A stretch of 52,684 bases of DNA from Deltaproteobacteria bacterium. Lineage in GTDB: Bacteria; Myxococcota_A; UBA796; UBA9615. Positions 16,092 to 24,933 of the stretch are shown in pieces; the stretch's first letter is position 1; each line of letters starts with the position of its first letter. Made by a program: the position numbers and the translations under genes. Under the pieces are notes generated by a model, which did not search any database, was not told where the DNA came from, and saw only the letters and a list, made by a program, of their open reading frames with translations. The stretch is taken from positions 1 through 52,684 of the forward strand of contig JAGSHC010000014.1 of the NCBI GenBank assembly GCA_023954745.1. Reading direction: 5' to 3'.

Positions 16092-17436
16092 CCATCACCT
16101 CCTTCTCATCCCCGGTCAACTCGATCGCGATGCGCTTGCCGCCCCCATGCACCTGGAAGATCTGGAGCTTCGGGAAGCCCATCTTCGCCAGGGGCTCGTC
16201 CACGAACTTCTCGAAGACGCGCAGGGCCCGCTTGTACTCGGGTCGCGCCTCCTCGTTGTCGCACGCGGGACAGCTCAGGTCCAGGTTGCGGACGCGACGC
16301 GGCGTGTATCGCTCGCTGCGGGTCTTGCACCGATGACAGTACAGCTCGTAGATGAAGTCGTATCCGAGCGGGATGGCGACCTTCTTGATGTCGACTCCGA
16401 GGAGCTCGGCACCCTTCTGCAGCAGCTCGCGGAGCGTCGTCCCCTCCGCTGTGAAGTCCGTCTCTTCGTGCACCGGCCCCCAGTGGTCGTGACCAGGGCA
16501 GCCTTCGAGCTGCCGACGAGTCTGGACCTCGAGGTAGGGAGCACCTCCGCCAAAGTAGAACTGGTGCCCGTTGGGCATCTCCAACTGCTCGGGCGGCTCC
16601 TCCATCTTGTTCTGGTGGAGAAGCTTGAGGGCTTCCTGGGCCATCATCGCGCCGGACATCGCCGCCGCCAGAGGTGACGTCGGCTGGCGATTCATCTCGC
16701 GAATCGCTTCGGCGAGCGGAGCGCAGGTCGGTGCGTAGGGCAGGTGCTGCCGCTGCCGCATCGTCTTGTCCATGGTGCACTCGTAACAAGGACCGCCGTC
16801 GCTGTCCCAGCAGGAGACCCGCCAGCTCAACTCGCCGATGCCAGCGTCCAACCAGGGCTTGCCCAGGGCCGCGCAGATGCGGTTGAAGCCAACCCGCGCG
16901 TCGATGGAGTCCACGACGGACATCATCACATCCATGCGGCGGAAGACCCCGAGGCCGATCTCGTAGCGAATGTCCGCGGAGAGCGGGACCCACTTCGTGT
17001 CGGGCGACATATCGCTCAGCACCTCAGCGGCCACATCGACCTTGGCGCGGCCGATGTGACGGGGCCGGAAGAGAACCGACTTCGCGAGGTTGCTGGTGTC
17101 GATGTCGTCGAAGTCGCAGAACCAGACTTCGCCCACCCCGAGCAGCGCGAGGTTCTTGAGGACCTCGTTCCCCAGGGCGCCGGCGCCAGCGCAGAAGACG
17201 CGCCCCTCGCGGACGATGCCTTCGCGGAAGTGCGCCATCAGCTTGTAGATGGCGAAGCGATCGTTGTTGTCGTACTCCATCCGACGACGCGAGAGGTCGT
17301 CGAACGTCAGGTCGATGACGCCGTCGCTGTCCTTCGTGAAGTGAGCTTCCTCGTCCTCGACGATCTCGTTGCCGTCGTCATCGAGCGCGATGACGATCAC
17401 CTCGACATCGTCTTCTTCCGTGGCCTCGTTGCTCAT
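16084..17436 (-). CDS. E1-like ThiF-family ubiquitin-activating enzyme
   Basis: 450 residues. An acidic N-terminal extension (1-50) precedes DLSRRRMEYDNNDRF and a Rossmann core with GAGALG (84-89), VWFCDFDDIDTSNL (104-117, adenylate-binding Asp and Asn), R/K residues at 124-132 and the VVDSIDAR strand (174-181). CYEC (217-220) is the usual structural CxxC and C238 in PTCAPLA is the best catalytic-Cys candidate. A C-terminal extension of ~130 residues adds a zinc ribbon with CHRC (367-370) and CPAC (389-392). E1 enzymes adenylate the Ubl C terminus and form a thioester before transfer to E2. The gene is 101 bp downstream of a CIS baseplate-like gene on the same strand. The last residues are MGG, encoded by the next gene's SD region. 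Confidence 0.92.
   Translation of the reverse strand: MSNEATEEDDVEVIVIALDDDGNEIVEDEEAHFTKDSDGVIDLTFDDLSRRRMEYDNNDRFAIYKLMAHFREGIVREGRVFCAGAGALGNEVLKNLALLGVGEVWFCDFDDIDTSNLAKSVLFRPRHIGRAKVDVAAEVLSDMSPDTKWVPLSADIRYEIGLGVFRRMDVMMSVVDSIDARVGFNRICAALGKPWLDAGIGELSWRVSCWDSDGGPCYECTMDKTMRQRQHLPYAPTCAPLAEAIREMNRQPTSPLAAAMSGAMMAQEALKLLHQNKMEEPPEQLEMPNGHQFYFGGGAPYLEVQTRRQLEGCPGHDHWGPVHEETDFTAEGTTLRELLQKGAELLGVDIKKVAIPLGYDFIYELYCHRCKTRSERYTPRRVRNLDLSCPACDNEEARPEYKRALRVFEKFVDEPLAKMGFPKLQIFQVHGGGKRIAIELTGDEKEVMGG
16095..16104 (-). promoter_or_regulatory. Perfect Shine-Dalgarno for the RING-like gene
   Basis: The minus strand reads AAGGAGGTGA, fully complementary to the 16S 3' end, with six bases between GGAGG and GTG 16091. 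It lies within the last codons of the E1 gene and encodes Lys-Glu-Val before Met-Gly-Gly-stop. It fixes the start of the membrane RING-like protein and couples it to E1. Confidence 0.75.
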
Positions 17437-17537
17437 CCAGCACTCCCCAGGAGTCGTAGCCTACCAGTGGCCGTGTATGTCGTTCTCACTTCCGAGGAAC
17501 GACGGAGGGTCTTTCCTCAGCGATGCACAGCGTCGGC

Positions 17538-18500
17538 CTAATCGTCGTCGACCTCTTCGTAGTAGATCCCGCGCACGTTCTCGCGGTCTCGGGTCGCCGC
17601 CTTGATGGCTCCCTGCAGCGCCTTGCTCATCCAGTCGAGGCGCATGTCGAGCTTGTCGGACTTCGGCCGGTTCTGCTGGATCTTCTTGACGGCCTGCCAG
17701 CTCGTCTTGAAGTGAGCGAACAGCCCCTCCTTCGCATTCTCCTTGCGCACGCCGCGCAGGAAGTGCTGCGCGCGCTCCATGAGCAGCGAGAAGATGTCGC
17801 ACATCGCCTCTTCGGAGAGGCCCGACGAACGGAGCCGACTCTCCGACACCACGAGGGTCTGCAGGAAGAGGTGAGCGCGCACGTCTGCGACGGGCTTCTG
17901 CTCGACGAGGAACGCCTTCATGGCCAGCTCGACCTGGGCGTCCACGTACTCCCGCAGGCGACCGCGCAGCGCGTTGAGGTCCTCGGGCTCCGGGCGCGTG
18001 GCCTTGGGCACGTAGCGAAGGTCGACGACGCCGCCCTCCACCTTGCGACCATCGCCGACGCGGATCCGCCCGATCTCGACGCCGTTCCGGATCTCCTTCT
18101 CGTTGAAGACGATCTGGAACGTCTCCTCGGTGCGCGTCTCGTGGCGCTCCGTGGAGTTGTACGCCTGCCGGCGGCTCGTGGGGTCTGCCTGCTCCTTGTA
18201 GACCAGGAAGATCATGTACTTACCGGGCTTGTCGGGCACCGGCTCGCTGCGCTGACCCTCGGGCACGACGATGTCGTTGCCTTCAGCGTCGATGGCGTAG
18301 CCCTCGGTGAACTCCACGACGTCGCCGTCGGCGGTCTGAATGACCTCGGGGCGCAACCCGAAGACCACACCGTGACCGTTCAGGTAGACGTTCGTGAGCC
18401 GGCGCTTCCAGAGCTGGTAGTTCTGCTCATCGGCCAGGTCGATGTCTGACAGGCACATGCCCTCGAAGGGTCGCAGGCGCTTGTTGTAGACGAGCTCCAT
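17538..18500 (-). CDS. CIS baseplate-associated protein, family not recognised
   Basis: 320 residues. The N-terminal part (YNKRLRPFEGMCLSDIDLAD, then EQNYQLWKRRLTNVYLNGHG and VVFGLRPEV) has the pattern of phage/CIS proteins that begin with an EQ.Y..rR.l.n..lhG.GVV.GL element. A beta-rich middle follows (~55-175) and then a helical C half (~180-310) ending YYEEVDDD. It sits between the Afp12/gpI-like gene and E1, with 46 bp to the upstream gene. A baseplate-periphery or adaptor role is likely from context. It is the last CIS structural gene before the Ubl cassette and so a natural candidate for a link between the two. Confidence 0.65.
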   Translation of the reverse strand: MELVYNKRLRPFEGMCLSDIDLADEQNYQLWKRRLTNVYLNGHGVVFGLRPEVIQTADGDVVEFTEGYAIDAEGNDIVVPEGQRSEPVPDKPGKYMIFLVYKEQADPTSRRQAYNSTERHETRTEETFQIVFNEKEIRNGVEIGRIRVGDGRKVEGGVVDLRYVPKATRPEPEDLNALRGRLREYVDAQVELAMKAFLVEQKPVADVRAHLFLQTLVVSESRLRSSGLSEEAMCDIFSLLMERAQHFLRGVRKENAKEGLFAHFKTSWQAVKKIQQNRPKSDKLDMRLDWMSKALQGAIKAATRDRENVRGIYYEEVDDD

Positions 18501-18546
18501 GTCCGTCTCTCCTCAGATGTCGGCTCCGCCGAAGCGGAGCGGTCGG

Positions 18547-19641
18547 TCAGCCTCGAGGGCTGCCCATGGTTGAAGTGTCGTAGGCAAGGCAGGCACGCCC
18601 CAGCACCGAGTTCGGTGTCATCGCGCCGCCACCGGCGAGCACGAGTTCGTTGTGGGCGGCCCCCTGGTCGCGGAAACAGATGACGAAGTTCAGGTGCGCT
18701 GGGCGCTCCTGGCTGGCGATGCGCACGATCTGCTCGAGGAGCTCGGGCAGTCGGTCGCGGTAGCGCCGAAGAAGCACGTCACGCTCCTCCAGCTCGATGG
18801 TGAAGTACTCCTCGCGGGAGAACCGGGGCGAAACGAGGAGGTGCTCCCCCGCGTGAGTCACGTACGGGAGGGACAGCGCCGCCGACTCCGAGGCTGCCTC
18901 GGTGTGGTCGTCCTCGTCGATGGCGTCTGGGGGCCGGCTCAGCGCGCAGTTCCCCAGCTCCATGGGCTGCGGACCCCGCCGTCCCTGAATGGTGATCGTG
19001 AGGCCCGTGAGGGTCTTCACCATCTCGCAGATGCCGCGCACCGTTCCACGCCAGCGGAACAGCTCCACCGCCCGACGCAGGAAGATGCGTCGCCGGGTCA
19101 CCGGGATGCGCTCGTCCAGGGCAAAGCCCAGCCAGCTTCCCAGCCACGGCAGGAACTTGGGATCCGCTCGGACCGGGTCGACGATGGCCTCGCGGCTCGC
19201 AACGCGACTGACCGTGTGGTGGTTCAGGGTCTGGAAGACGAGGAGGAAGCGGCGCAGGAAGTCGACGTCCATCGACCCGGGACCGCCGCCCTCGCGCTGC
19301 ATCCCTCGGCTGTAGACCGCCGGGAGGAACTTGCCGTACCCCTCGGTCGCCACGAGGAGACTGATGCGGTCGCGCGCCTCGAGGCTGAAGTAGCGCAGAC
19401 GCTGCTCCCCGCGCTGGAAGAGCACGGTGTCATCCTCGGGGTCGAGGCTGATCGTCGTGGGCTGACTGCCGCCGTGCGGCCGCACCTTGACGCCGATGAC
19501 GCGTCCCTCGAGGTGCCGCCGACGCTCGGTCACGTACTCCACCCGACAGGGATTCCCCAGCACATGGCGCACGATGGCCGCGCCGGCCTCGCCGTCGAGC
19601 CGTTCCCGCAGGATCTGGGTCAGCGTCTGGAGATCGCTCAC
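18547..19641 (-). CDS. Baseplate protein, phage tail protein I / Afp12-like
   Basis: 364 residues. The diagnostic stretch is FLPWLGSWLGFALDERIPVT, RRRIFLRRAVELFRWRGTVR, GICEMVKTLTGL (~165-225), the conserved core of gpI-like/TIGR02242-type tail proteins found in Afp/PVC-type systems. Upstream, FLRRFLLVFQTLNHH and AVYSRG are also family features. In contractile machines this protein is part of the baseplate wedge and works with the gpJ-like protein. It lies 6 bp after the Afp11-like gene, consistent with co-translation. Confidence 0.85.
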   Translation of the reverse strand: MSDLQTLTQILRERLDGEAGAAIVRHVLGNPCRVEYVTERRRHLEGRVIGVKVRPHGGSQPTTISLDPEDDTVLFQRGEQRLRYFSLEARDRISLLVATEGYGKFLPAVYSRGMQREGGGPGSMDVDFLRRFLLVFQTLNHHTVSRVASREAIVDPVRADPKFLPWLGSWLGFALDERIPVTRRRIFLRRAVELFRWRGTVRGICEMVKTLTGLTITIQGRRGPQPMELGNCALSRPPDAIDEDDHTEAASESAALSLPYVTHAGEHLLVSPRFSREEYFTIELEERDVLLRRYRDRLPELLEQIVRIASQERPAHLNFVICFRDQGAAHNELVLAGGGAMTPNSVLGRACLAYDTSTMGSPRG

Positions 19642-19647
19642 GTGCCG

Positions 19648-22600
19648 CTAGCCCTCATCCACGGCCACTGTGGGCGACGCCGCGAGCACGAACAGCTGCT
19701 TCGGCTTCACCGACCGGGGGTCAAGCCGTCGAGACACTGAAAGGGGTGAACCTGGGTTCGCCGCGCGAGCGACCTCGCAGTGCTCCACGTGCCGAATCTC
19801 GGGAATCTCCGTGATGATGTGCTGCAGGTCCTCCGCGCGAGGGAGCTCCCCAAACGGCCACCCCTCCCCTTCGGTCCCACCGACGTAGGGATCGAGGAAC
19901 CTCACGACCCACTCCTCAGCACGCTCGCGCACGCCCGACGGGTTCGTGCCCGGCTGGAGCCGACACTGGAGTTCCACCGTGATGGGCACGAGCTCGGCCA
20001 TCTCCACCTTGACCTGGGTGTTGATGAGGCAGCGCTCCGACACATAGTCACGCACCGCCCGCAACAGACCGATCTCCTCCGCGTGGGGGATCTCCTTGGT
20101 GCGAAGGTCCCGCTCCGGGAGCACCGTCAGGCGCACGACCCACGGGTCGTCCGCCGGGTCCTTGTAGGCGTGGCAACGGGCAAGGGTCCCCGATGCTTCC
20201 TTGGCGATGAGCTCGAAGTCCTCCGTGGTCACTGCCCGCGAACGCCCGGTCAGGGCCTTCGGCGCGCGGCGCACGAGGTCATCGACGGTCTCCACATCCC
20301 GCCCGCCGGTGGCCGGGAACGGGTTGTTCACCACCACCTGGGACCCGAAGGCCGGGCAGACGCTGATGGACGCTGCCGGGACGTTCCCGCCGAGCCCATC
20401 CGTCGTGTAGTAGTGGTTCGCCACGATGTTGTGGGTCCCCGCCTTGGGGATGATGCCGTGCACGCCATCGCCGAAGCGGATGGTGGACCGCGCAGGGTCG
20501 ACCGCGTACATGGCCGACAGTCGATCGGCGTCCCGCAGATCGTCGTCCTCGGACCAGTCCCAGTCGCGGGTGTCGTCGCCCTCTTCCACGCCCACCGAGA
20601 TGAACTGCTCGTTGTGCAGGTCGTCGGGCAGGGCCTGCTTCAGCTCGGGGTCGAGCACGACCATCGGTCCAAAGAGGAGGTTCACCGTCTGGTTCGGGAT
20701 CCCAAACGCGGAGAAGCGTTCCAGCTCTCGGCGCTGCAGGTTCACCACCTCAGCAGCGTTCAGCATCACGTGGGTGAGGCGCGGGTAGCGAGCCAGGCCC
20801 ATGGCGCCGTCGGCTCGACGCACGCGCTCGGGGACCAGGCAGCGAATCCAGCGCACCCCGTCACCGCCAGAGCTCATGCCGAGCTTCGGAATGATGAACC
20901 GGAGGAAGCCGCTTCCACGGAAGTCAAAGGGCGTGGGCAGGAAGCGAAGCTCCCGCCAGCGGTCCCCGTCGAGGTACTCCCACTTTGCGTCGCGCTCTGC
21001 ACCACGGACGGGCTCCGCCGTCATGCGGTAGTAGACGCTGAACTCCTCGTCGGGCTGCAGCTCCCGGTCGAACTGCATGTACATCCAACGCCCGGGGCGG
21101 TTGATGTCCACCGGTGCGACCCACGGGAAGCTGGTGACCTTGCGACTGCCCTTGCTGACGAGAGGCCGGATCGACGTGAACCGTGGGTTGTTGCGGTTGT
21201 AGTTGACCCCGATGGCCTCGAAGTCGTGCAGCACATGGCTGTACCACTGCGGTCCGTCGCCGGCGGCCTTCTTGCGGCGTGCACCGCGGTGCTGGACCTT
21301 GATCTCGAAGATCTGCGGGAAGTAGTGCACGTCCCGGTTGATGAAGATGTTCGACGCCTCGCGGGCGGCTCCCGACTCACCTTCCTTGTCGACCTTGCTC
21401 GTCTGGGTCTGACCGATGTTCACTTCTTCCTGATCCGTGAGATCGGCTTCGGTGAGGATCAGGCGAATCCAGTACGTCTTGACCCCGTTGAGGGCCACGG
21501 GCGCGATGCCCTTCATCTGCTTTGGCGGCATCAACATCATGCGGACGCGGAAGAACTGGTCCTCCTGGTCGAAGTTCGGCTGCATGTCCGAGAAGTTGAA
21601 CTCGTCGTACTCGTTGCCGTCGTCGTCCATCAGCTTGATGACGCGCCACTTGTGCTTGTCGCGGTACTCGAGCTTGAAGCTGTACCGGTTCAGGTCGTCC
21701 TTGAGACCGGTCGCTCCCGCACGCGGGTACTTCCAGTTCTTGAAGAAGTAGCCCCACTCGAAGGCGACGCGCTCGACCGTGTCCTCGAACACGTCGGAGC
21801 CGATGTACAGCGCCTGGTTCTCTACCGGCTTGAGGTTGAACTCGCTGTTGGAGAACGGCTCGATGGGGACGCTCTCGAGCGATGTCTGCTCGAGGCGGTT
21901 GATGTTCGGGCCCTTGAACAGCTGGAGCTGAATCTGGCGCTCGAGGGACACGACGAGTTCACCCTCGTCGGTGATCGCCGAGAGGTCCACGGCCTTCGTG
22001 CGGCTGGATTGGACCTGCACCGGGGTCGCACAGTCCGCAGGCAGCGGTCCCTGGATGTTCGCGTCGAGTCCACGAATCCGCAGGTTGCGCTCGGGCAGTG
22101 ACGCCCAGCGTCCGTCCTCGGTCAGATAGAACCACTCCATCCCCGGCACGTAGGTCGGGTTCACGGTGAGGCTCAGCCGCGGGAAGCGGATGATGAGCGA
22201 CTCGCGCAGTCCCGGCCGAATGGGCTCGCTGAACGCGTACTGCAGCGTGGTGGTACCCACGGGCTCCACCCGCAGTTCCATCGGGCGGGTGCGACCACGG
22301 CGTGGCTTGAAGCGCCCCTTCGGGTGCTCCCGGATGAGCTCCAGGTAGTACTTCTCGAAGTCGAGAGCGCCGCGAATCCAGAAACGAGAGAAGTTGCGGC
22401 CGGAGTCGGAGACCAGCTCGCGCTCAGCCTCGTCCCAGTCCGCCAGGGCTGGCTGGGGGTCGATGCCCGACGCGAAGAGCTTGCGGTTGTCTTCCCAGGG
22501 CTCCCACTCGCCGGTGGACGTGAGGTGCTCCCAGCGGAAGAACCGCTGCAGCTCGAAGAGCTTCCCGCTCTCGTCGCCCTTGAGCTCGAGATGCAACGTG

Positions 22601-23250
22601 ATCTCGTTGTCCGTATGGAGACGCTCGAGCATGTTGTGCCCGACGTACAGGAACTGGTCGTAGATGTTTGCGTTGAGATTGTCCCGGACGCTGTCCAGCT
22701 CGAGGAGCGGAAGACCTGCGTCGGTCCCAGCAGCTTCGCCCAGCTCGTAGACCGGCGGGCTCTCGGGATCGGGGCTCATGATCCGCTCAGCGGCGAGCCG
22801 CACGCGATCGATGTCGCGCTCCCCGCTGACGTTGAGGCCGAGGATGCGCTCGAGGCGCGGCCCCAGGACCGTGAGGTCGCGGCTGGTCAAGAACCGCACC
22901 TCGTCGACGTCCTCGGTCTGCACGGTGGCGACCTCGGTGAGCTTCGGCACGGTGACCGGGCCCGTCTTGTCGTTGATCTTGCGGAACGAGACAAGGGTGC
23001 GCGCCGGCAGGGCAGCGCCGCGGCGCTCGCCGATGAAGTTCAGGAAGTGGACATAGGTGGCGTCCGGGACGCGGTTCAGACGATAGATCGTCATCTCCGT
23101 CATCCAGGCGAACAGCTGCACCAGGGTCATTCCCGGATCGGCGTCGTTGAAGTTCGTCCACTCGGGGCAGTAGACGGGAATCAACTGCTTCGCCCGCTCG
23201 ACGATGTCCTGGTAGGTCAGGTCGTCGAGATTCGGGGAGTCAATCGGCAT
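19648..23250 (-). CDS. Large baseplate assembly protein, Afp11/gpJ-like
   Basis: 1200 residues from ATG 23250, with GGAG seven bases upstream; an upstream in-frame extension only shadows the gp25 gene. The N terminus has YCPEWTNFNDADPGMTLVQL, FAWMTEMTIYRLNRV and HFLNFIGERRG, the hallmark of TIGR02243-type putative baseplate assembly proteins. The last third contains the baseplate-J-like region (DDLVRRAPKALTGRSRAVTT, EDFELIAKEASG). A long beta-rich centre (~250-800) is larger than in phage gpJ. The protein forms baseplate wedges around the hub. It overlaps the gp25 gene end by 11 bp and precedes the Afp12-like gene. Confidence 0.9.
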   Translation of the reverse strand: MPIDSPNLDDLTYQDIVERAKQLIPVYCPEWTNFNDADPGMTLVQLFAWMTEMTIYRLNRVPDATYVHFLNFIGERRGAALPARTLVSFRKINDKTGPVTVPKLTEVATVQTEDVDEVRFLTSRDLTVLGPRLERILGLNVSGERDIDRVRLAAERIMSPDPESPPVYELGEAAGTDAGLPLLELDSVRDNLNANIYDQFLYVGHNMLERLHTDNEITLHLELKGDESGKLFELQRFFRWEHLTSTGEWEPWEDNRKLFASGIDPQPALADWDEAERELVSDSGRNFSRFWIRGALDFEKYYLELIREHPKGRFKPRRGRTRPMELRVEPVGTTTLQYAFSEPIRPGLRESLIIRFPRLSLTVNPTYVPGMEWFYLTEDGRWASLPERNLRIRGLDANIQGPLPADCATPVQVQSSRTKAVDLSAITDEGELVVSLERQIQLQLFKGPNINRLEQTSLESVPIEPFSNSEFNLKPVENQALYIGSDVFEDTVERVAFEWGYFFKNWKYPRAGATGLKDDLNRYSFKLEYRDKHKWRVIKLMDDDGNEYDEFNFSDMQPNFDQEDQFFRVRMMLMPPKQMKGIAPVALNGVKTYWIRLILTEADLTDQEEVNIGQTQTSKVDKEGESGAAREASNIFINRDVHYFPQIFEIKVQHRGARRKKAAGDGPQWYSHVLHDFEAIGVNYNRNNPRFTSIRPLVSKGSRKVTSFPWVAPVDINRPGRWMYMQFDRELQPDEEFSVYYRMTAEPVRGAERDAKWEYLDGDRWRELRFLPTPFDFRGSGFLRFIIPKLGMSSGGDGVRWIRCLVPERVRRADGAMGLARYPRLTHVMLNAAEVVNLQRRELERFSAFGIPNQTVNLLFGPMVVLDPELKQALPDDLHNEQFISVGVEEGDDTRDWDWSEDDDLRDADRLSAMYAVDPARSTIRFGDGVHGIIPKAGTHNIVANHYYTTDGLGGNVPAASISVCPAFGSQVVVNNPFPATGGRDVETVDDLVRRAPKALTGRSRAVTTEDFELIAKEASGTLARCHAYKDPADDPWVVRLTVLPERDLRTKEIPHAEEIGLLRAVRDYVSERCLINTQVKVEMAELVPITVELQCRLQPGTNPSGVRERAEEWVVRFLDPYVGGTEGEGWPFGELPRAEDLQHIITEIPEIRHVEHCEVARAANPGSPLSVSRRLDPRSVKPKQLFVLAASPTVAVDEG

Positions 23251-23647
23251 CGAAGAACTCCTGCAGGTGCAGCAGCTGCACAAGGTTCTGATGGTTGTTG
23301 GACTTACGGACCACGTAGTCGATGTGAAGACTGATCTGGTTCGGGTTGTCCTTGGAGGGCCTGGCCTCGACCTTTTGAACGTCCACGCGAGGCTCCCAAC
23401 GACTGAGAGCTTCGCGGACCATCATCTCGGCCTCGTGGCGGGTTCGCTGAGAGTTCGTCTTGAACACCAGATCCTGGAGGGCGCAGCCGAACTCAGGGAG
23501 CATCGGACGCTCGCCGGGCTGGGTGTTCAGAATGATGTGCACGCACTGGAGGATGTTCCGCTCGTACTGCGAGAGCGACACGCCAGCCCCATCGGGCCGG
23601 GGTCGAACTGGAAAACTCCATCCTCGTCCAAGGAACTCGCGACTCAA
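23240..23647 (-). CDS. Baseplate wedge protein, gp25/GPW-like (Afp9)
   Basis: 135 residues with the gp25 pattern: LGRGWSFPV at the start, SQYERNILQCVHIILNTQPG, ERPMLPEFGCALQDLVF (the PGER.M.P.FG motif), then helix and strands with VRKSNNHQN. gp25 proteins join sheath to baseplate in T4, T6SS (TssE) and Afp-type machines. It overlaps the start of the Afp11-like gene. The 194 bp between this gene and the gpD-like gene (23648-23841) hold no convincing gene; a PAAR tip protein, often placed here in Afp-type loci, is absent. Confidence 0.9.
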   Translation of the reverse strand: MSREFLGRGWSFPVRPRPDGAGVSLSQYERNILQCVHIILNTQPGERPMLPEFGCALQDLVFKTNSQRTRHEAEMMVREALSRWEPRVDVQKVEARPSKDNPNQISLHIDYVVRKSNNHQNLVQLLHLQEFFDAD

Positions 23648-23841
23648 GACGCCCCTCCTGTGCGCGGGTCAACCGTCGCTGCCTGGCGTGAGCGGCGGCG
23701 AAGGCGGGCAGCAATTTTGCGGGAGATCAGCCCCTCAACGCAAGGCGCCGAGAGCCTTTGTCGGCAGGCCGATTGTCAAGAAGACTCGCACGCCGTGCTG
23801 CGTTTGCCGAAAGGTGGCAGCCGTGGCCGCCGCGAGGAGTG

Positions 23842-24885
23842 CTATTCGCCTGATCCGTCGGTGTTCGAGGAGAACTCGAAATCGGTCACGTAGCCCTTGG
23901 GCCCAATGATGTGACGGGCGGCGTGCACCGTGTATTTCCCGGTGTAGTCGCCGAGGAGCTTCAGGTTGACGGTGGACCCCGGAACGATCGCCGGGTTCCC
24001 CACCGCGCGGCCGCTCCCTTGAAGGAACTGCCCCGCCCGCCCGGAGATCAACGCCTTGGCGAGCGCGTTCGCTTCACCCTGGTTGGCCACCGGAAAGCTC
24101 GTCACATAGGCGGTCGCATCGCCGAACGCCTTCTTCGCCAGGTCGGCTCCGAGATTGTTGCCCCCGCCCTTGCTGACGTCGCCCGTCTTCGCCTTCCCGG
24201 TGATCTCCTTCTTCTGGAACATGTCCCAGCCGCGGACGATCACCTCGGAGACCTGAGAGATGGCGTTGAGGCGCATCCGACAGTCGATGAGCTCAATCTC
24301 GTACCCCAGCTCGATCTCGGCTCCACCCGACCCGGGCTTCTTGAAGCTGATCTTGCTGTCGTCGATGGAGACCTCGTACCCGTTGCGACGGGCCAGTGCC
24401 TTGATGAACTCACCGTTGGAGACGTTGTTCTGCAGGACGTACGGTCGCGTCTCAGAGGTGGAGTCCACGTCTGCCGAGAGGCCTACCTCCGCTGCGATCG
24501 CGGCGACGATGTCGGAGTCCTTGATTTCCTCCCAGAACCGCACCGCAGTGCCGCGCTTGAGGCGATGGAGGCGGTCCATCCCTCGCACCACCAGGGACGC
24601 CGGAGCACCTTCGGGCCAGCGAGGTTCCAGAGCGATGCACTCTCCCTTGAAGAGGGTCTCATTGCCGTCGTCGGCGTGGCCGAGATCGACCTGCATCGTG
24701 TCGCCGATCTTGTGACGGGCGCCGCTCAGCACGCCCCTCGCCACCTCGGCGAACTCGATCGTGCAGGCGTCGATCTTGTCCATCTCCATGTCGACGACGA
24801 TGGCCGAGATCTCCATCCCGTCCGAGGCCTTGATGGTCTCGTCGTCGATCTTGATCGAGAAGTCGGCGTAGTTGTGATCAGCCAT
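23842..24885 (-). CDS. Baseplate hub protein, phage late control gene D (gpD)/VgrG N-terminal type
   Basis: 347 residues from ATG 24885 with CGGAG upstream. The fold pattern of gpD/gp27-like hubs is visible: FSIKIDDETIKASDGMEISA, DMEMDKIDACTIEF, GDTMQVDLGHADD, the LHRLKRGTAVRFWEEIKDSD helix, a DSTSETRPYVLQNNVSNGEF linker and the C-terminal VPGSTVNLKLLGDYTGKYTV, HAARHIIG strand set. It lacks the gp5/gpV spike part, which is encoded separately by two genes at 32-34 kb, so the VgrG-like hub is split here. It lies between the LysM and gp25 genes. Confidence 0.85.
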   Translation of the reverse strand: MADHNYADFSIKIDDETIKASDGMEISAIVVDMEMDKIDACTIEFAEVARGVLSGARHKIGDTMQVDLGHADDGNETLFKGECIALEPRWPEGAPASLVVRGMDRLHRLKRGTAVRFWEEIKDSDIVAAIAAEVGLSADVDSTSETRPYVLQNNVSNGEFIKALARRNGYEVSIDDSKISFKKPGSGGAEIELGYEIELIDCRMRLNAISQVSEVIVRGWDMFQKKEITGKAKTGDVSKGGGNNLGADLAKKAFGDATAYVTSFPVANQGEANALAKALISGRAGQFLQGSGRAVGNPAIVPGSTVNLKLLGDYTGKYTVHAARHIIGPKGYVTDFEFSSNTDGSGE

Positions 24886-24933
24886 CGGATGCTCCGAGTC
24901 TGCGCGTCGGGCCCTTGCCCGGCTCGCCGGGGG

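Noticed and set aside
19780-22101. A 773-codon plus-strand open frame
   Set aside because: It lies wholly opposite the Afp11-like gene, whose product is clearly recognisable, and its own translation is low-complexity and matches nothing; long antisense frames are expected at this GC content.
23648-23841. A possible PAAR gene between gpD-like and gp25 genes
   Set aside because: The gap is too short and no frame shows PAAR-like Pro-Ala-Ala-Arg repeats or a zinc-binding pattern.
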